From Clostridiales bacterium (lineage in GTDB: Bacteria > Bacillota_A > Clostridia > Christensenellales > Aristaeellaceae), in the NCBI GenBank assembly GCA_012514855.1, contig JAAYZL010000339.1, forward strand, positions 1 to 12,706: DNA of 12,706 bases. The letters run 5' to 3'. Each line of letters starts with the position of its first letter. The first letter of the stretch is position 1. The position numbers and the translations under genes were made by a program. Below, piece after piece: positions 5,458 to 12,394 of this stretch. The notes under the pieces were generated by a model. It had not been told where the DNA came from. It was given only the letters and a program-made list of their open reading frames with translations, and made no database searches.

Positions 5458-6244
5458 CATACATATCGGGCACCGGGAGCGCATGCGCGAGCGCGCGGCG
5501 GTCGAGGGCGTGGAGGCGATGCAGCCGCACGAGTTGATGGAGCTTCTGCTGTTCTACGCGATTCCGCGCCGCGACGTGAACGCGCTCGCCCACCGGCTGA
5601 TCGAGCGGTTCGGAAGCGTCGGCGGCGCGCTCCGGGCGGACAGGGCGGCGCTCACCTCGGTTCCGGGCGTCGGCGCGCGCACGGCGGAATTTTTGATGGC
5701 GGTCGGCGAGCTCTCGGACGCGTACGCCGAGCTGCGCTCCGAGGATCGGCCGATGCTCGGCAACCTCAAGCTGTTCCGCTCGTTCGTCAACCGCGTGCGC
5801 GCCGGGGCGGACGGCGAGGAGACCTGGCAGTTCTGCCTGACGCAGGAGGGAAGGCTGCTGCTCGCGTGGCCGATCGCCCAAAACGCCGCGTGGGCGGAGC
5901 CGGAGTACCTGCGCGGCGCGCTCGACGACGCGATCTCCTCGCACGCGCACAGCGTGCTGCTGGGGCAGTACGTCGCCTCGGACGGCGCGGCGCCCACGGA
6001 ATACGACCTCGAGCACACCGAGCGGTACGCCCGGGCGCTCTACAGGCTCGACGTGCGCCTGCTCGACCACATGATCGTCGGCCGCTCGAATGTTTACAGC
6101 ATGCGCGAGAGCGGCGACCTCGGCAACGCGCTGCTCGCGGGCGAGGCGGACGCGATCGGCGAGAAATATCTCGGACCGCCGCCGACGAACCGCAGCCGAC
6201 TGCGCGAGGAGGGCGGCGCCGGGGGAACGGACAGCCTGGAGTAA
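5402..6244 (+). CDS. RadC-like (UPF0758/JAB-fold) protein with lost metal site
   Basis: Residues 21-110 match the N-terminal RadC module: [39 protein letters not shown], and the helix-hairpin-helix [11 protein letters not shown] (88-98). The second half is the MPN/JAB domain, ending in [12 protein letters not shown] (216-227), the standard RadC close. The zinc motif, normally HNHPSGDPTPSxxD, reads [15 protein letters not shown] (188-202) here: both histidines are gone and only the final Asp remains. So the protein is probably not a metalloprotease-type enzyme. Family function is unresolved; the old DNA-repair assignment of RadC is doubtful. The start is uncertain: ATG 5402 lies 56 nt inside the upstream gene with no good Shine-Dalgarno, but later ATGs would cut the conserved HxGHRER motif. 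No clear terminator follows. Confidence 0.8.
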   Translation: MSSMGSGKSECSSRSSGSSIHIGHRERMRERAAVEGVEAMQPHELMELLLFYAIPRRDVNALAHRLIERFGSVGGALRADRAALTSVPGVGARTAEFLMAVGELSDAYAELRSEDRPMLGNLKLFRSFVNRVRAGADGEETWQFCLTQEGRLLLAWPIAQNAAWAEPEYLRGALDDAISSHAHSVLLGQYVASDGAAPTEYDLEHTERYARALYRLDVRLLDHMIVGRSNVYSMRESGDLGNALLAGEADAIGEKYLGPPPTNRSRLREEGGAGGTDSLE

Positions 6245-6273
6245 TTTTGTTTCGCCGCATGTTGGACACATAT

Positions 6274-6302
6274 TTGACAAATTCAATCGCTTGATCTATA
6301 AT
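6274..6302 (+). promoter_or_regulatory. Perfect consensus sigma-A promoter of the aldolase gene
   Basis: TTGACA (6274-6279), a 17-nt spacer and TATAAT (6297-6302) match the sigma-A consensus at every position of both hexamers. The predicted start is near 6309, leaving a leader of about 30 nt that contains GGAGGG (6328-6333). Confidence 0.9.
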
Positions 6303-6351
6303 AATACCGCTCGGACTCTGAAACACCGGAGGGATTTTTACGCTGGCAAAC

Positions 6352-7170
6352 ATGCGCGGGATGCTCGCCGCGGCGCGCGCGGGCGGCTACGGGATTGCGA
6401 TGGTCAACACGTTCACGCTCGAGATTGCGCGCGGCGTGCTGTCGGCGGCGGAGCGGCTCCGCGCGCCGATCATATTGGGCACGGCGGAGGCGCTGATCCC
6501 GAACACGTCGCTCGCGGACGCGGCGGCGATGCTCATTCCGATGGCGAGGCGGTCGGGCGTTCCGGCGGCCGTGCACCTCGACCACGGGTATACGTTCGAA
6601 GTGCTGGAGGAGGCGCTCAAGCTCGGCTTTACGTCGGTGATGTACGACCGCTCGTGCGACGCCTATGACGAAAACGTCCGTAAGACCGCGGAGATGGCGC
6701 GCCTCGCGCACGCATATGGGGCGACGATCGAGGCGGAGCTCGGCCACGTCCGCTTCCAGGGCGAGGGGGAGGAGCCGAACCGCTACACCGACCCGCGGGA
6801 CGCGAGGGATTTTGTCGAAAAGACCGGCGTCGACGCGCTGGCCGTGTCGATCGGCACCGCGCACGGCGTATACAGCGAAAAGCCCGTGCTTGACATCGGA
6901 AGGCTTAGGCAAATTCGGGACGCCGTGCAGGTTCCGCTCGTGCTGCACGGCGGCTCGGGGCTGTCGGACGACGACTTCCGCGCCTGCGTCGCAAACGGCG
7001 CGGCGAAGATCAACGTGTTTACCGACATCAACCTCGCCGGCGCGCGCGCGTGGTGGGAGAATTATGCGCCCGGCAGGGGCATCACCGATATCAGCCCGCT
7101 CGTCATCGACGCGATTCGCGAGCAGACGCTTTTGAAGCTCGGCGTGTTCGGCTGCGGAGGAAGGGCATAG
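6352..7170 (+). CDS. Class II (zinc) ketose-bisphosphate aldolase
   Basis: A TIM-barrel aldolase of the FbaA/GatY/KbaY group, cleaving a ketose 1,6-bisphosphate to dihydroxyacetone phosphate and an aldehyde. Numbering from ATG 6352 (272 residues): HLDHG gives catalytic D77 and zinc ligand H78; EAELGHV gives E129; SIGTAHGVY gives zinc ligand H171; LHGGSGL gives H199; KINVFTDIN is the phosphate-binding close. All key residues are present, so it should be active; tagatose versus fructose bisphosphate cannot be decided. The start is odd: GGAGGG (6328-6333) is 18 nt from this ATG, but 6 nt from an in-frame ACG (6340) and 9 nt from a CTG (6343). Family members begin M-L-x-N-x-K-x-ML, which aligns with ACG CTG GCA AAC ATG. 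The true start is probably 6340 or 6343. A perfect consensus promoter drives it. Confidence 0.93.
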   Translation: MRGMLAAARAGGYGIAMVNTFTLEIARGVLSAAERLRAPIILGTAEALIPNTSLADAAAMLIPMARRSGVPAAVHLDHGYTFEVLEEALKLGFTSVMYDRSCDAYDENVRKTAEMARLAHAYGATIEAELGHVRFQGEGEEPNRYTDPRDARDFVEKTGVDALAVSIGTAHGVYSEKPVLDIGRLRQIRDAVQVPLVLHGGSGLSDDDFRACVANGAAKINVFTDINLAGARAWWENYAPGRGITDISPLVIDAIREQTLLKLGVFGCGGRA

Positions 7171-7446
7171 GCAGGTGGGACTTTCGATCATGCGCGCCGG
7201 GGGAGCATGGTCATCGACGGCAGACTTTGCCGCAAAGCTCCCGTTTGGCCCATGCGCTCCGGGGGAGCGCAGGCGTTGCGACCGGTTTCCCCGCACATCG
7301 GGCGTTCATCCCGCCCGTCGGGAACCGCATCTTCGCCGCCCCGCGCCCGCGAAAGCCCCGGCGCGGCCGCGCGGTTCGCGACGGCATCCCGAAGCGCTAT
7401 CCGGCAAAATTCTCCAATCATCGCTTGCCTGACAGGAGGGATTTTT
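7171..7446. other. Gap before the E2-like gene with direct repeat and hairpins
   Basis: There is no supportable gene here. It holds an 18-bp direct repeat with one mismatch, CATGCGCGCCGGGGGAGC (7189-7206) and CATGCGCTCCGGGGGAGC (7251-7268); a perfect hairpin GCGCTCC/GGAGCGC (7254-7270); and a compound structure with outer stem GGGAGC/GCTCCC (7201-7206, 7237-7242) around CGGCA/TGCCG (7218-7232). There is no T-tract and no convincing promoter, so the downstream gene may be read from the aldolase promoter. Confidence 0.4.
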
Positions 7447-8331
7447 ATGGCGGAAAAACCCGCAAAGCGCCGGCGCGGAGACCGTCGGGACGGCGTGTGG
7501 CTGCGCGACCTCGACCCGATCAACGCCTTCACGCCCTACATCTACCCCAACCGCGCGGACAACGAGGCGTTCATCGAGGAAGAGGTCGATCTGACGAGCC
7601 TCAACGCGTATATAGGCGCGAAAAACGCCTCCGGGCCGGAGTTCCGATACACCTATTTTCAGGTGATCCTGGCCGCGCTCGTCAAGGTCGGGACGCTGAA
7701 ATCGCGGATGAACCGGTTTATCGCCGGCAACCGCGTCTACCAGCGCAACGAATTGACCGCGGCGTTCGTCGTCAAGAAGCGCTTCAGCGAGGAGGGACAG
7801 GAATCGCTCGCGTACCTGCGCTTTGATCCCGACAACACGCTGGAGGCAACGCGCGAGAAGATGTACGCGGAGATCAACACCTTCCGCAAGTCCGACAAAA
7901 CCGACAACTCGACCGACGGCATGGAGATGCTCCTGCGCATGCCGCGGCCGATCCTCCGGCTCGTGATGAAGATACTGTTCGCGCTGGACTACCGCGGCAA
8001 GGTTCCGTATTCGCTGGTCAAGACCGACCCGAACTACTCGTCGGTCTTTTTGAGCAACCTCGGCTCGATCAGGCTCAACGCCGCCTACCACCACCTGAAC
8101 AACTGGGGCACGAACTCGCTGTTCGTCGTCATCGGCGAGAAGTTCCAGGCGCCGGTGTTCGACGAAGAGGGTTTCAAGGGCGTGCGCGAGATGCTCAGGC
8201 TCGGGATCACGCTCGACGAGCGCATCGCCGACGGCTATTACTACTCCCGCGCGATCCACCTGCTGAAGCACCTTTTGCAGAATCCGGAGCTTCTGGAAAG
8301 ACCTGCAAACGAACCAATCGAGGGGTTCTGA
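7447..8331 (+). CDS. Stand-alone E2/CAT-fold acyltransferase-like protein, catalytic His replaced
   Basis: A 294-residue protein resembling the catalytic domain of 2-oxo acid dehydrogenase E2 subunits and chloramphenicol acetyltransferases, without a lipoyl or peripheral-subunit-binding domain. Support: FQVILAALVKVGTL (71-84), the strand VFLSNLGSIRLNAAYHHLNNWGTNSLFVVIGE (200-231, E2 proteins have a matching SNLG...F..i...p....l.iG segment), and the C-terminal RLGITLDERIADGYYYSRAIHLLKHLLQNPELLE. In true E2 enzymes this last motif is DHRxxDG; here it is DERIADG (257-263), with Glu258 where the catalytic His belongs while Asp and Gly remain. Classical acyltransfer is therefore doubtful. GGAGGG is 6 nt before the ATG. 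No dehydrogenase subunit genes are nearby; a shared terminator follows. Confidence 0.85.
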   Translation: MAEKPAKRRRGDRRDGVWLRDLDPINAFTPYIYPNRADNEAFIEEEVDLTSLNAYIGAKNASGPEFRYTYFQVILAALVKVGTLKSRMNRFIAGNRVYQRNELTAAFVVKKRFSEEGQESLAYLRFDPDNTLEATREKMYAEINTFRKSDKTDNSTDGMEMLLRMPRPILRLVMKILFALDYRGKVPYSLVKTDPNYSSVFLSNLGSIRLNAAYHHLNNWGTNSLFVVIGEKFQAPVFDEEGFKGVREMLRLGITLDERIADGYYYSRAIHLLKHLLQNPELLERPANEPIEGF

Positions 8332-8343
8332 CTCACATGGACG

Positions 8344-8382
8344 AAAAAGACAGGGGCGCTTGCCGCCCCTGTCCGTATTTTT
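8344..8382. terminator. Bidirectional rho-independent terminator
   Basis: A perfect 10-bp stem GACAGGGGCG (8349-8358) / CGCCCCTGTC (8364-8373) with a 5-nt loop lies between convergent genes. T5 (8378-8382) follows on the plus strand, and A5 (8344-8348) gives T5 on the minus strand, so it serves both the E2-like gene and the foldase gene. Confidence 0.93.
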
Positions 8383-8395
8383 GGGAACCTCTGTT

Positions 8396-9931
8396 CTACT
8401 GCAGCGCTTCCCTGTGGTAGGTGATATTGGCCTCCTCGACCCACTTGGCGAGCTGCGCGTCGTAGGCGTCGTACTTCAGCGACTCGAGCGCCTCCGCCGT
8501 CAGCGCCTCGCGCACGGTTTCGAGCGCGACCGGGCCCGCGGGCACGTCGGAGTTGTAGCGCAGGATGTGAAGCCCCGCGACGGTGCGAACCGGCTCGGAC
8601 ACTTCGCCCGCTTTCTGCAGCGCCATCGCGGCCTGCACGATCTCGAGCACGTAGGAGGTCGAGTTCTCCGAGACGTAGTAGCCCTCGCGCTTCACGGCCG
8701 GCTCGTTTTGCTCGGGGTCCTGGCCGTATTCCGCGATCAGCGCGTCGAAATCGTCGCCCTGCGCGATGCGGTCGAGCACCTCGTCGGCGGTCGGCTGGAG
8801 CTTCGCGTAGAGTATGTCGAGCTCGCCGTTCAGCGCGTCGACGTCCTCGGCGTCGGTGGCGGGATCGAGCGCATTGAGCTCCCAGAGAATCTCCTCGACG
8901 CGGAAGCTGTCCTCCTGATCGAAGGCGATCAGCACCTGCTTGAAGGCGCGGTACCCCTCGGGGTTGTAGACGACGGTCTCTTCGCCGGAGCGCCGCGCGA
9001 ACTCGTAGTCCTCGGGGTTGGTCGCGTAGAGCGACTGCTGATCCTCGAGGTAGCGGTCGTAGGTCTCCTGAAGCGCTTCGTCCGTCACGACGACGTCCTT
9101 GGAAACGTAGTCGGAGAGCTTCGTGTCCCACCAATCCCTTTCGATCTCGGCGCGCATGCTCTCAAGCGTCACCCCGTCCTCCTCGGCGAGGTGGGCGACC
9201 GCGGCCTGTCTCTCCTGCTCGGGGGTCAGCGCCTCGTCGTCCATGATGTAGAACTCGATCAGCGCGTCGAACTCCTCCTGCGCCGCCTTGTCGATCGCGG
9301 CATTGTCCGCTTCGGTCAGCGCCGTCAGTCCGAATTCCTCGGCCTTCTGATATTTGAGCTTCTCGGTGACGATCGAGGTCAGGGTGTCCTCCATCAGCGA
9401 ATCCGCGTACTGCGTCACGTCCTGGCCTATTATCATCAGCTGGTTGACCTTCGCGTTGTAGGCCGCGAGCACCTCGTCGCTCATGATCTTCACGTCGCCG
9501 AACTCCGCGACGACCACGGGCGCCGCCTCCGACGCGTCCGGCTCCACCGCGAGCTGGTCGCCCCCAACGATCAGCGCGTCGTTGACGGGAAGACCCTCGG
9601 TGTTGCCGGCCAGCGCGTCCGCCTCGGGGTTCTTGACCAGCGGGTTCAGCGCGTCGAAGAACTCCTCGTCCGGGTCGATGTCCATGGTTTTGAGCACCAT
9701 CTCCAGCTTCTGGATGCGCGTGCTCGACTCGGCGATCAGGGCGTCTTTCTCGTCGATCTGCCTGTCTTTCGCGGCGAGTTGACCGCCCTGCAAGGCTCTG
9801 TTGGCGAAATAGCCGAGCCCGCCGCCCACAACAAGCGCGACTATGATCAAAACAACCGCCAGCGCCTTGGGCACGCCCCTGCGCCTGCGCCTGTGTCTGC
9901 GGACGGAGTCCTGCGGATTCTGTCTTGCCAT
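8396..9931 (-). CDS. Membrane-anchored SurA/PrsA-like peptidyl-prolyl isomerase (parvulin type)
   Basis: A 511-residue envelope protein. An Arg-rich cytoplasmic N-terminus (11-18) precedes one transmembrane anchor (about 23-42). A short coiled coil (about 52-82) and an acidic linker follow. Residues about 143-290 form a SurA_N-like chaperone region (VAEFGDVKIMSDEVLAAYN, then VVTDEALQETYDRYLED). The parvulin-like domain runs from about 328 to 462: KQVLIAF, then FDALIAEYGQDPEQNEPA and AGEVSEPVRTVAGLHILRY, the usual GevS.PV.T..G.HIi. Two departures are visible: the first parvulin motif RHIL is KQVL, losing its His, and about 50 extra residues separate it from the rest. It is probably an extracytoplasmic folding factor, possibly chaperone-only. 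ATG has GGAGGAG upstream; an extended -10 TGGTATACT precedes it. Very acidic overall. Confidence 0.87.
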   Translation of the reverse strand: MARQNPQDSVRRHRRRRRGVPKALAVVLIIVALVVGGGLGYFANRALQGGQLAAKDRQIDEKDALIAESSTRIQKLEMVLKTMDIDPDEEFFDALNPLVKNPEADALAGNTEGLPVNDALIVGGDQLAVEPDASEAAPVVVAEFGDVKIMSDEVLAAYNAKVNQLMIIGQDVTQYADSLMEDTLTSIVTEKLKYQKAEEFGLTALTEADNAAIDKAAQEEFDALIEFYIMDDEALTPEQERQAAVAHLAEEDGVTLESMRAEIERDWWDTKLSDYVSKDVVVTDEALQETYDRYLEDQQSLYATNPEDYEFARRSGEETVVYNPEGYRAFKQVLIAFDQEDSFRVEEILWELNALDPATDAEDVDALNGELDILYAKLQPTADEVLDRIAQGDDFDALIAEYGQDPEQNEPAVKREGYYVSENSTSYVLEIVQAAMALQKAGEVSEPVRTVAGLHILRYNSDVPAGPVALETVREALTAEALESLKYDAYDAQLAKWVEEANITYHREALQ

Positions 9932-9968
9932 GGAAGCTCCTCCCCCCCGGTGATTTCTATACGAAATG

Positions 9969-9977
9969 AGTATACCA
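9969..9977 (-). promoter_or_regulatory. Extended -10 promoter of the foldase gene
   Basis: On the minus strand TGGTATACT is a TGn-extended -10 box (TATACT at 9969-9974). No good -35 is present at 17-18 bp. It mirrors the TGGTATAAT box of the GNAT gene. Confidence 0.5.
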
Positions 9978-10035
9978 TAGAACGCGCCGGCTTTGGGTGG
10001 GAATCAAAATATCCGCACAAAAATGCTATATCGCG

Positions 10036-10063
10036 GTCACAGTTCGCGAAAATGTGGTACAAT
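10036..10063 (+). promoter_or_regulatory. Promoter of the esterase-HAD cluster
   Basis: GTCACA (10036-10041, four of six consensus bases), a 16-nt spacer, and TACAAT (10058-10063) preceded by TGG as an extended -10. Transcription would start near 10070, just before GGAGGG (10075-10080), so the leader is very short. Confidence 0.55.
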
Positions 10064-10087
10064 ATTGTCCGGCGGGAGGGGATGGCG

Positions 10088-10855
10088 ATGGCGCATCTGG
10101 ACGTGAACTTCTATTCCGAGGCGCTGGGCGCGGCGACGCGCATGCAGGTGCTGCTGCCGGAGGGGATGCTCCGTGGGCGCGCGCGGACGCTGTATCTTCT
10201 GCACGGCATGTCCGACGACGAGAGCGCGTGGATGCGGCGCACGTCGATCGAGCGCTACGCCGCGCAGAAGGGGCTCGCGGTCGTGATGCCGTTCGGCGGG
10301 CTCGGCTGGTATACGGACATGCGCAGGGGGCCTAAGTGGTTTTCGTTTCTGACGGAGGAGCTCCCCGCCAGGTGCCGGGCGCTGTTCCCGATGCTCTCCG
10401 GCCGGCGCGAGGACACGTTCGCGGCGGGGCTTTCGATGGGCGGCTACGGCGCGCTGAAGTGCGGGCTGCGCGCGGGCAATGTGTTTTCGCGCGTCGCGTC
10501 GCTCTCGGGCGCGCTCGACGCCCACGACTGCGCGGTCAACGGCGGCCTCGCGCCGGAGGGGTTCTGGGAGGACGCGTTCGGCCCGGCGGAGAGGATTCCC
10601 GGCTCGTTTGACGACCTGTTCCAGGCCGCGGAGGAGGCCCGGGATTCGGAGTTCCGGCCGGATGTCTACATGTGGTGCGGAACCGGGGACTTCCTATACT
10701 ATCAGAACGCGCGGATGCGCGACCACCTGCGGGGGCTCGGGTATTCGCTCCGGTACGAGGAGTCGGAGGGCGACCACCAGTGGCTCTACTGGGATCGGAA
10801 GATCCGGGACGCGCTCGACTGGTTCGCGCCGGAAGAGGGGAGACCCATGCGCTGA
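10088..10855 (+). CDS. Alpha/beta-hydrolase esterase (PF00756 type), first copy
   Basis: A 255-residue cytoplasmic alpha/beta hydrolase of the esterase D / tributyrin esterase group. The oxyanion-side motif is LYLLHGMSDDESAWMRRTSIERY (35-57). The nucleophile elbow is GLSMGGYGA (Ser116). The acid is probably Asp201 in CGTGDFLYY and the base His230 in EGDHQWLYW, so the triad is intact. These enzymes hydrolyse short-chain acyl esters or thioesters; the natural substrate is unknown. Two in-frame ATGs lie close together (10082 and 10088). I chose 10088 because GGAGG (10075-10079) is 8 nt from it but only 2 nt from the first. It is the first gene of a cluster with a paralogue 52 bp downstream. Confidence 0.9.
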   Translation: MAHLDVNFYSEALGAATRMQVLLPEGMLRGRARTLYLLHGMSDDESAWMRRTSIERYAAQKGLAVVMPFGGLGWYTDMRRGPKWFSFLTEELPARCRALFPMLSGRREDTFAAGLSMGGYGALKCGLRAGNVFSRVASLSGALDAHDCAVNGGLAPEGFWEDAFGPAERIPGSFDDLFQAAEEARDSEFRPDVYMWCGTGDFLYYQNARMRDHLRGLGYSLRYEESEGDHQWLYWDRKIRDALDWFAPEEGRPMR

Positions 10856-10856
10856 A

Positions 10857-12050
10857 CCGACTTCGGTCTTAAATGTTTTCCGGCGCGAGCAGGGAGGAGG
10901 GGAATCCGTGGCATTGATCCGACTTCGGTCTTTTTCGGAGATGCTCGGCATGGATTTTCAGGCGGAGGCCGCGATCCCGGAGACCGGGAAGCGGGCGTAC
11001 CCGGTGCTGTGGCTGCTCCATGGCGCGGGGGACGACGCGACCGGCTGGTTCCGGAACACGTCCGTCGAGCGGCTGGCAACGCGGCGCGGGCTCGCGGTCG
11101 TCGCGCCGAACGCGGGGCTCAGCCTCTACGAGGACATGGCGCACGGGCAGCGATTCTTTTCGCACATCGCGGACGAGCTGCCGGAGCTGCTCCCGGGGCT
11201 GTTGCCCCTGTCGCGCGCGCGGGAGGACAACTTCATCGCGGGGCTTTCGATGGGCGGCATGGGCGCGCTGAAGATCGCGATCCACCGGCCCGACCGGTTC
11301 GCGGCGGTCGGCTGCCTGTCCGCCGGGTACACGAACCGCCGCTTCCACGAGCCGGAGCCGGGGACTTTGCGCGAAAGGCGCTACTTTTGGGCCTACGGCG
11401 CGGACGGCCCCGAGCCCGCGGAGGCGGAACTGCTCAGGCGCTGCGGGGACATCGCGACGGGGGTCGCGGCCGGGGTCGCGCGCGCGCCCAGAATCTACCA
11501 CGCGTGCGGAACCGAGGATTCGCTGCTTCGCAACGCGCGGATGACGCGGGATTTCTTCGAGGCGTTTCCGGGGAACCCGTTTTCGTATACCTACCGGGAG
11601 TATCCCGGAAGGCACAACTGGGAATTCTGGGAGGCAAGGCTTGCGGAAATGCTGGACTTTCTGCAGAAGAATGGAGACTCCGGTCGGTTCAGTCGCAATT
11701 TTGTCTAAAAAGACCAAAGTCGGAAAGGGGAAAAAGCATGCACAGTCGACCGACGTTTCGCGCGGCGATCTTCGACCTGGACGGGACGCTGTTGGACAGC
11801 ATGTACGTCTGGGAACTGGTGGACGACCTGTTTTTCGAAGCGCGCGGCCTGAAGACACCGGAGGGGTACGCCAAGGCGATCGCGGGCATGAGCTACCGCG
11901 AGAGCGCGCTGTACACGAAGAAGCGCTACGGCCTCCCGGAGACGTGGGAGGAGATCGTCGAGGAGTGGACAAAGCTCGCCGAGCGCGAGTACCGCGAGAG
12001 CGTGAAGCTGAAGCCGAACGCCGCGCGCTATTTAAACCGACTGAAGTCGG
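10857..12050. repeat. Dispersed short repeat family CCGACTTCGGTCTT (four copies)
   Basis: Copies are at 10857-10870 (plus, one base after the first esterase stop), 10919-10932 (plus, identical, in codons 4-9 of the second esterase), 11710-11723 (inverted, 13/14 identical, one base after the second esterase stop) and a diverged inverted copy CCGACTGAAGTCGG at 12037-12050 inside the HAD gene. Copies two and three match over 17 bp with one difference, as inverted repeats flanking the esterase body. Confidence 0.55.
10908..11708 (+). CDS. Alpha/beta-hydrolase esterase (PF00756 type), second copy
   Basis: A 266-residue paralogue of the preceding gene with the same layout: LWLLHGAGDDATGWFRNTSVERL (34-56), nucleophile elbow GLSMGGMGA (Ser114), probable acid Asp204 in CGTEDSLL, and base His236 in GRHNWEFW. 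The middle lid region (about 140-195, with RRFHEPEPG and an Ala/Glu-rich stretch) differs from the first copy, which points to different substrates. It starts at GTG (10908) after GGAGGAGGGG (10893-10902); the open frame continues upstream through the first esterase in another frame, which is spurious. The 5' coding end contains one copy of the short repeat, and another begins one base after the stop. Probably co-transcribed with the genes on both sides. Confidence 0.9.
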   Translation: MALIRLRSFSEMLGMDFQAEAAIPETGKRAYPVLWLLHGAGDDATGWFRNTSVERLATRRGLAVVAPNAGLSLYEDMAHGQRFFSHIADELPELLPGLLPLSRAREDNFIAGLSMGGMGALKIAIHRPDRFAAVGCLSAGYTNRRFHEPEPGTLRERRYFWAYGADGPEPAEAELLRRCGDIATGVAAGVARAPRIYHACGTEDSLLRNARMTRDFFEAFPGNPFSYTYREYPGRHNWEFWEARLAEMLDFLQKNGDSGRFSRNFV

Positions 12051-12394
12051 AAGGGGTGAAGCTCGCGGCGGCGACGGCGATGCCGCCGAGGCTGTTCGTG
12101 CCGTGCCTTGAGAGCAACGGCGTGCTCGGGCTGTTCGACCAATTGCTGTCGACCTCGGACGCGGGCGGCGGCGGCAAGCGGACGGGCAGAATCTATCTGC
12201 TCGCCGCCGAGCGGCTGGGCGTGCCGCCGGAAGAATGCGCGGTGTTTGAGGACGTGTACGAGGGCGTGTCGGGCGCGCGGCGCGCGGGGATGCGCGTCTT
12301 TTGCGTGTACGACCAAGCGACGCACCGGCTCGAGGAGGCGGCAAAGCTCTCCGACGGGCTGATCCACGACTTTGCGGAGATGATGGGCGAATAA
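11738..12394 (+). CDS. HAD-superfamily phosphatase (subfamily IA, beta-phosphoglucomutase-like)
   Basis: A 218-residue haloacid-dehalogenase-type hydrolase with all four motifs. Motif I is FDLDGTLLDS (nucleophile D13, acid/base D15), motif II is AAATAMP (T113), motif III is K147 in GGKRTGRIY, and motif IV is VFEDVYEGVSGARRAG (E171, D172). Residues about 20-85 form the helical C1 cap of subfamily IA. Such proteins are phosphomonoesterases or phosphoglucomutases acting on small sugar or nucleotide phosphates; specificity is not readable. The ATG follows GGAAAGGGG (11722-11730), 29 bp after the second esterase, so it is likely the last gene of that cluster. Its TAA stop abuts the stop of the convergent cardiolipin synthase gene, with no terminator between. 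Confidence 0.92.
   Translation: MHSRPTFRAAIFDLDGTLLDSMYVWELVDDLFFEARGLKTPEGYAKAIAGMSYRESALYTKKRYGLPETWEEIVEEWTKLAEREYRESVKLKPNAARYLNRLKSEGVKLAAATAMPPRLFVPCLESNGVLGLFDQLLSTSDAGGGGKRTGRIYLLAAERLGVPPEECAVFEDVYEGVSGARRAGMRVFCVYDQATHRLEEAAKLSDGLIHDFAEMMGE

Noticed and set aside
4549..6286. Minus-strand open frames antisense to yceD, yjbQ and the RadC-like gene
   Set aside because: They are antisense to recognisable genes, arginine-rich, and without ribosome binding sites.
7189..7268. Direct repeat considered as a CRISPR array
   Set aside because: There are only two copies, GC-rich and imperfect, with no further units and no cas genes.
8360..10855. Very long plus-strand open frame (831 codons) reaching into the first esterase
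   Set aside because: Most of it is antisense to the foldase gene. Only its last part, from 10088, is a real gene.
10857..11723. Inverted repeats considered as ends of an insertion sequence
   Set aside because: There is no transposase inside, the repeats are short, and the enclosed gene is a paralogue of its neighbour.
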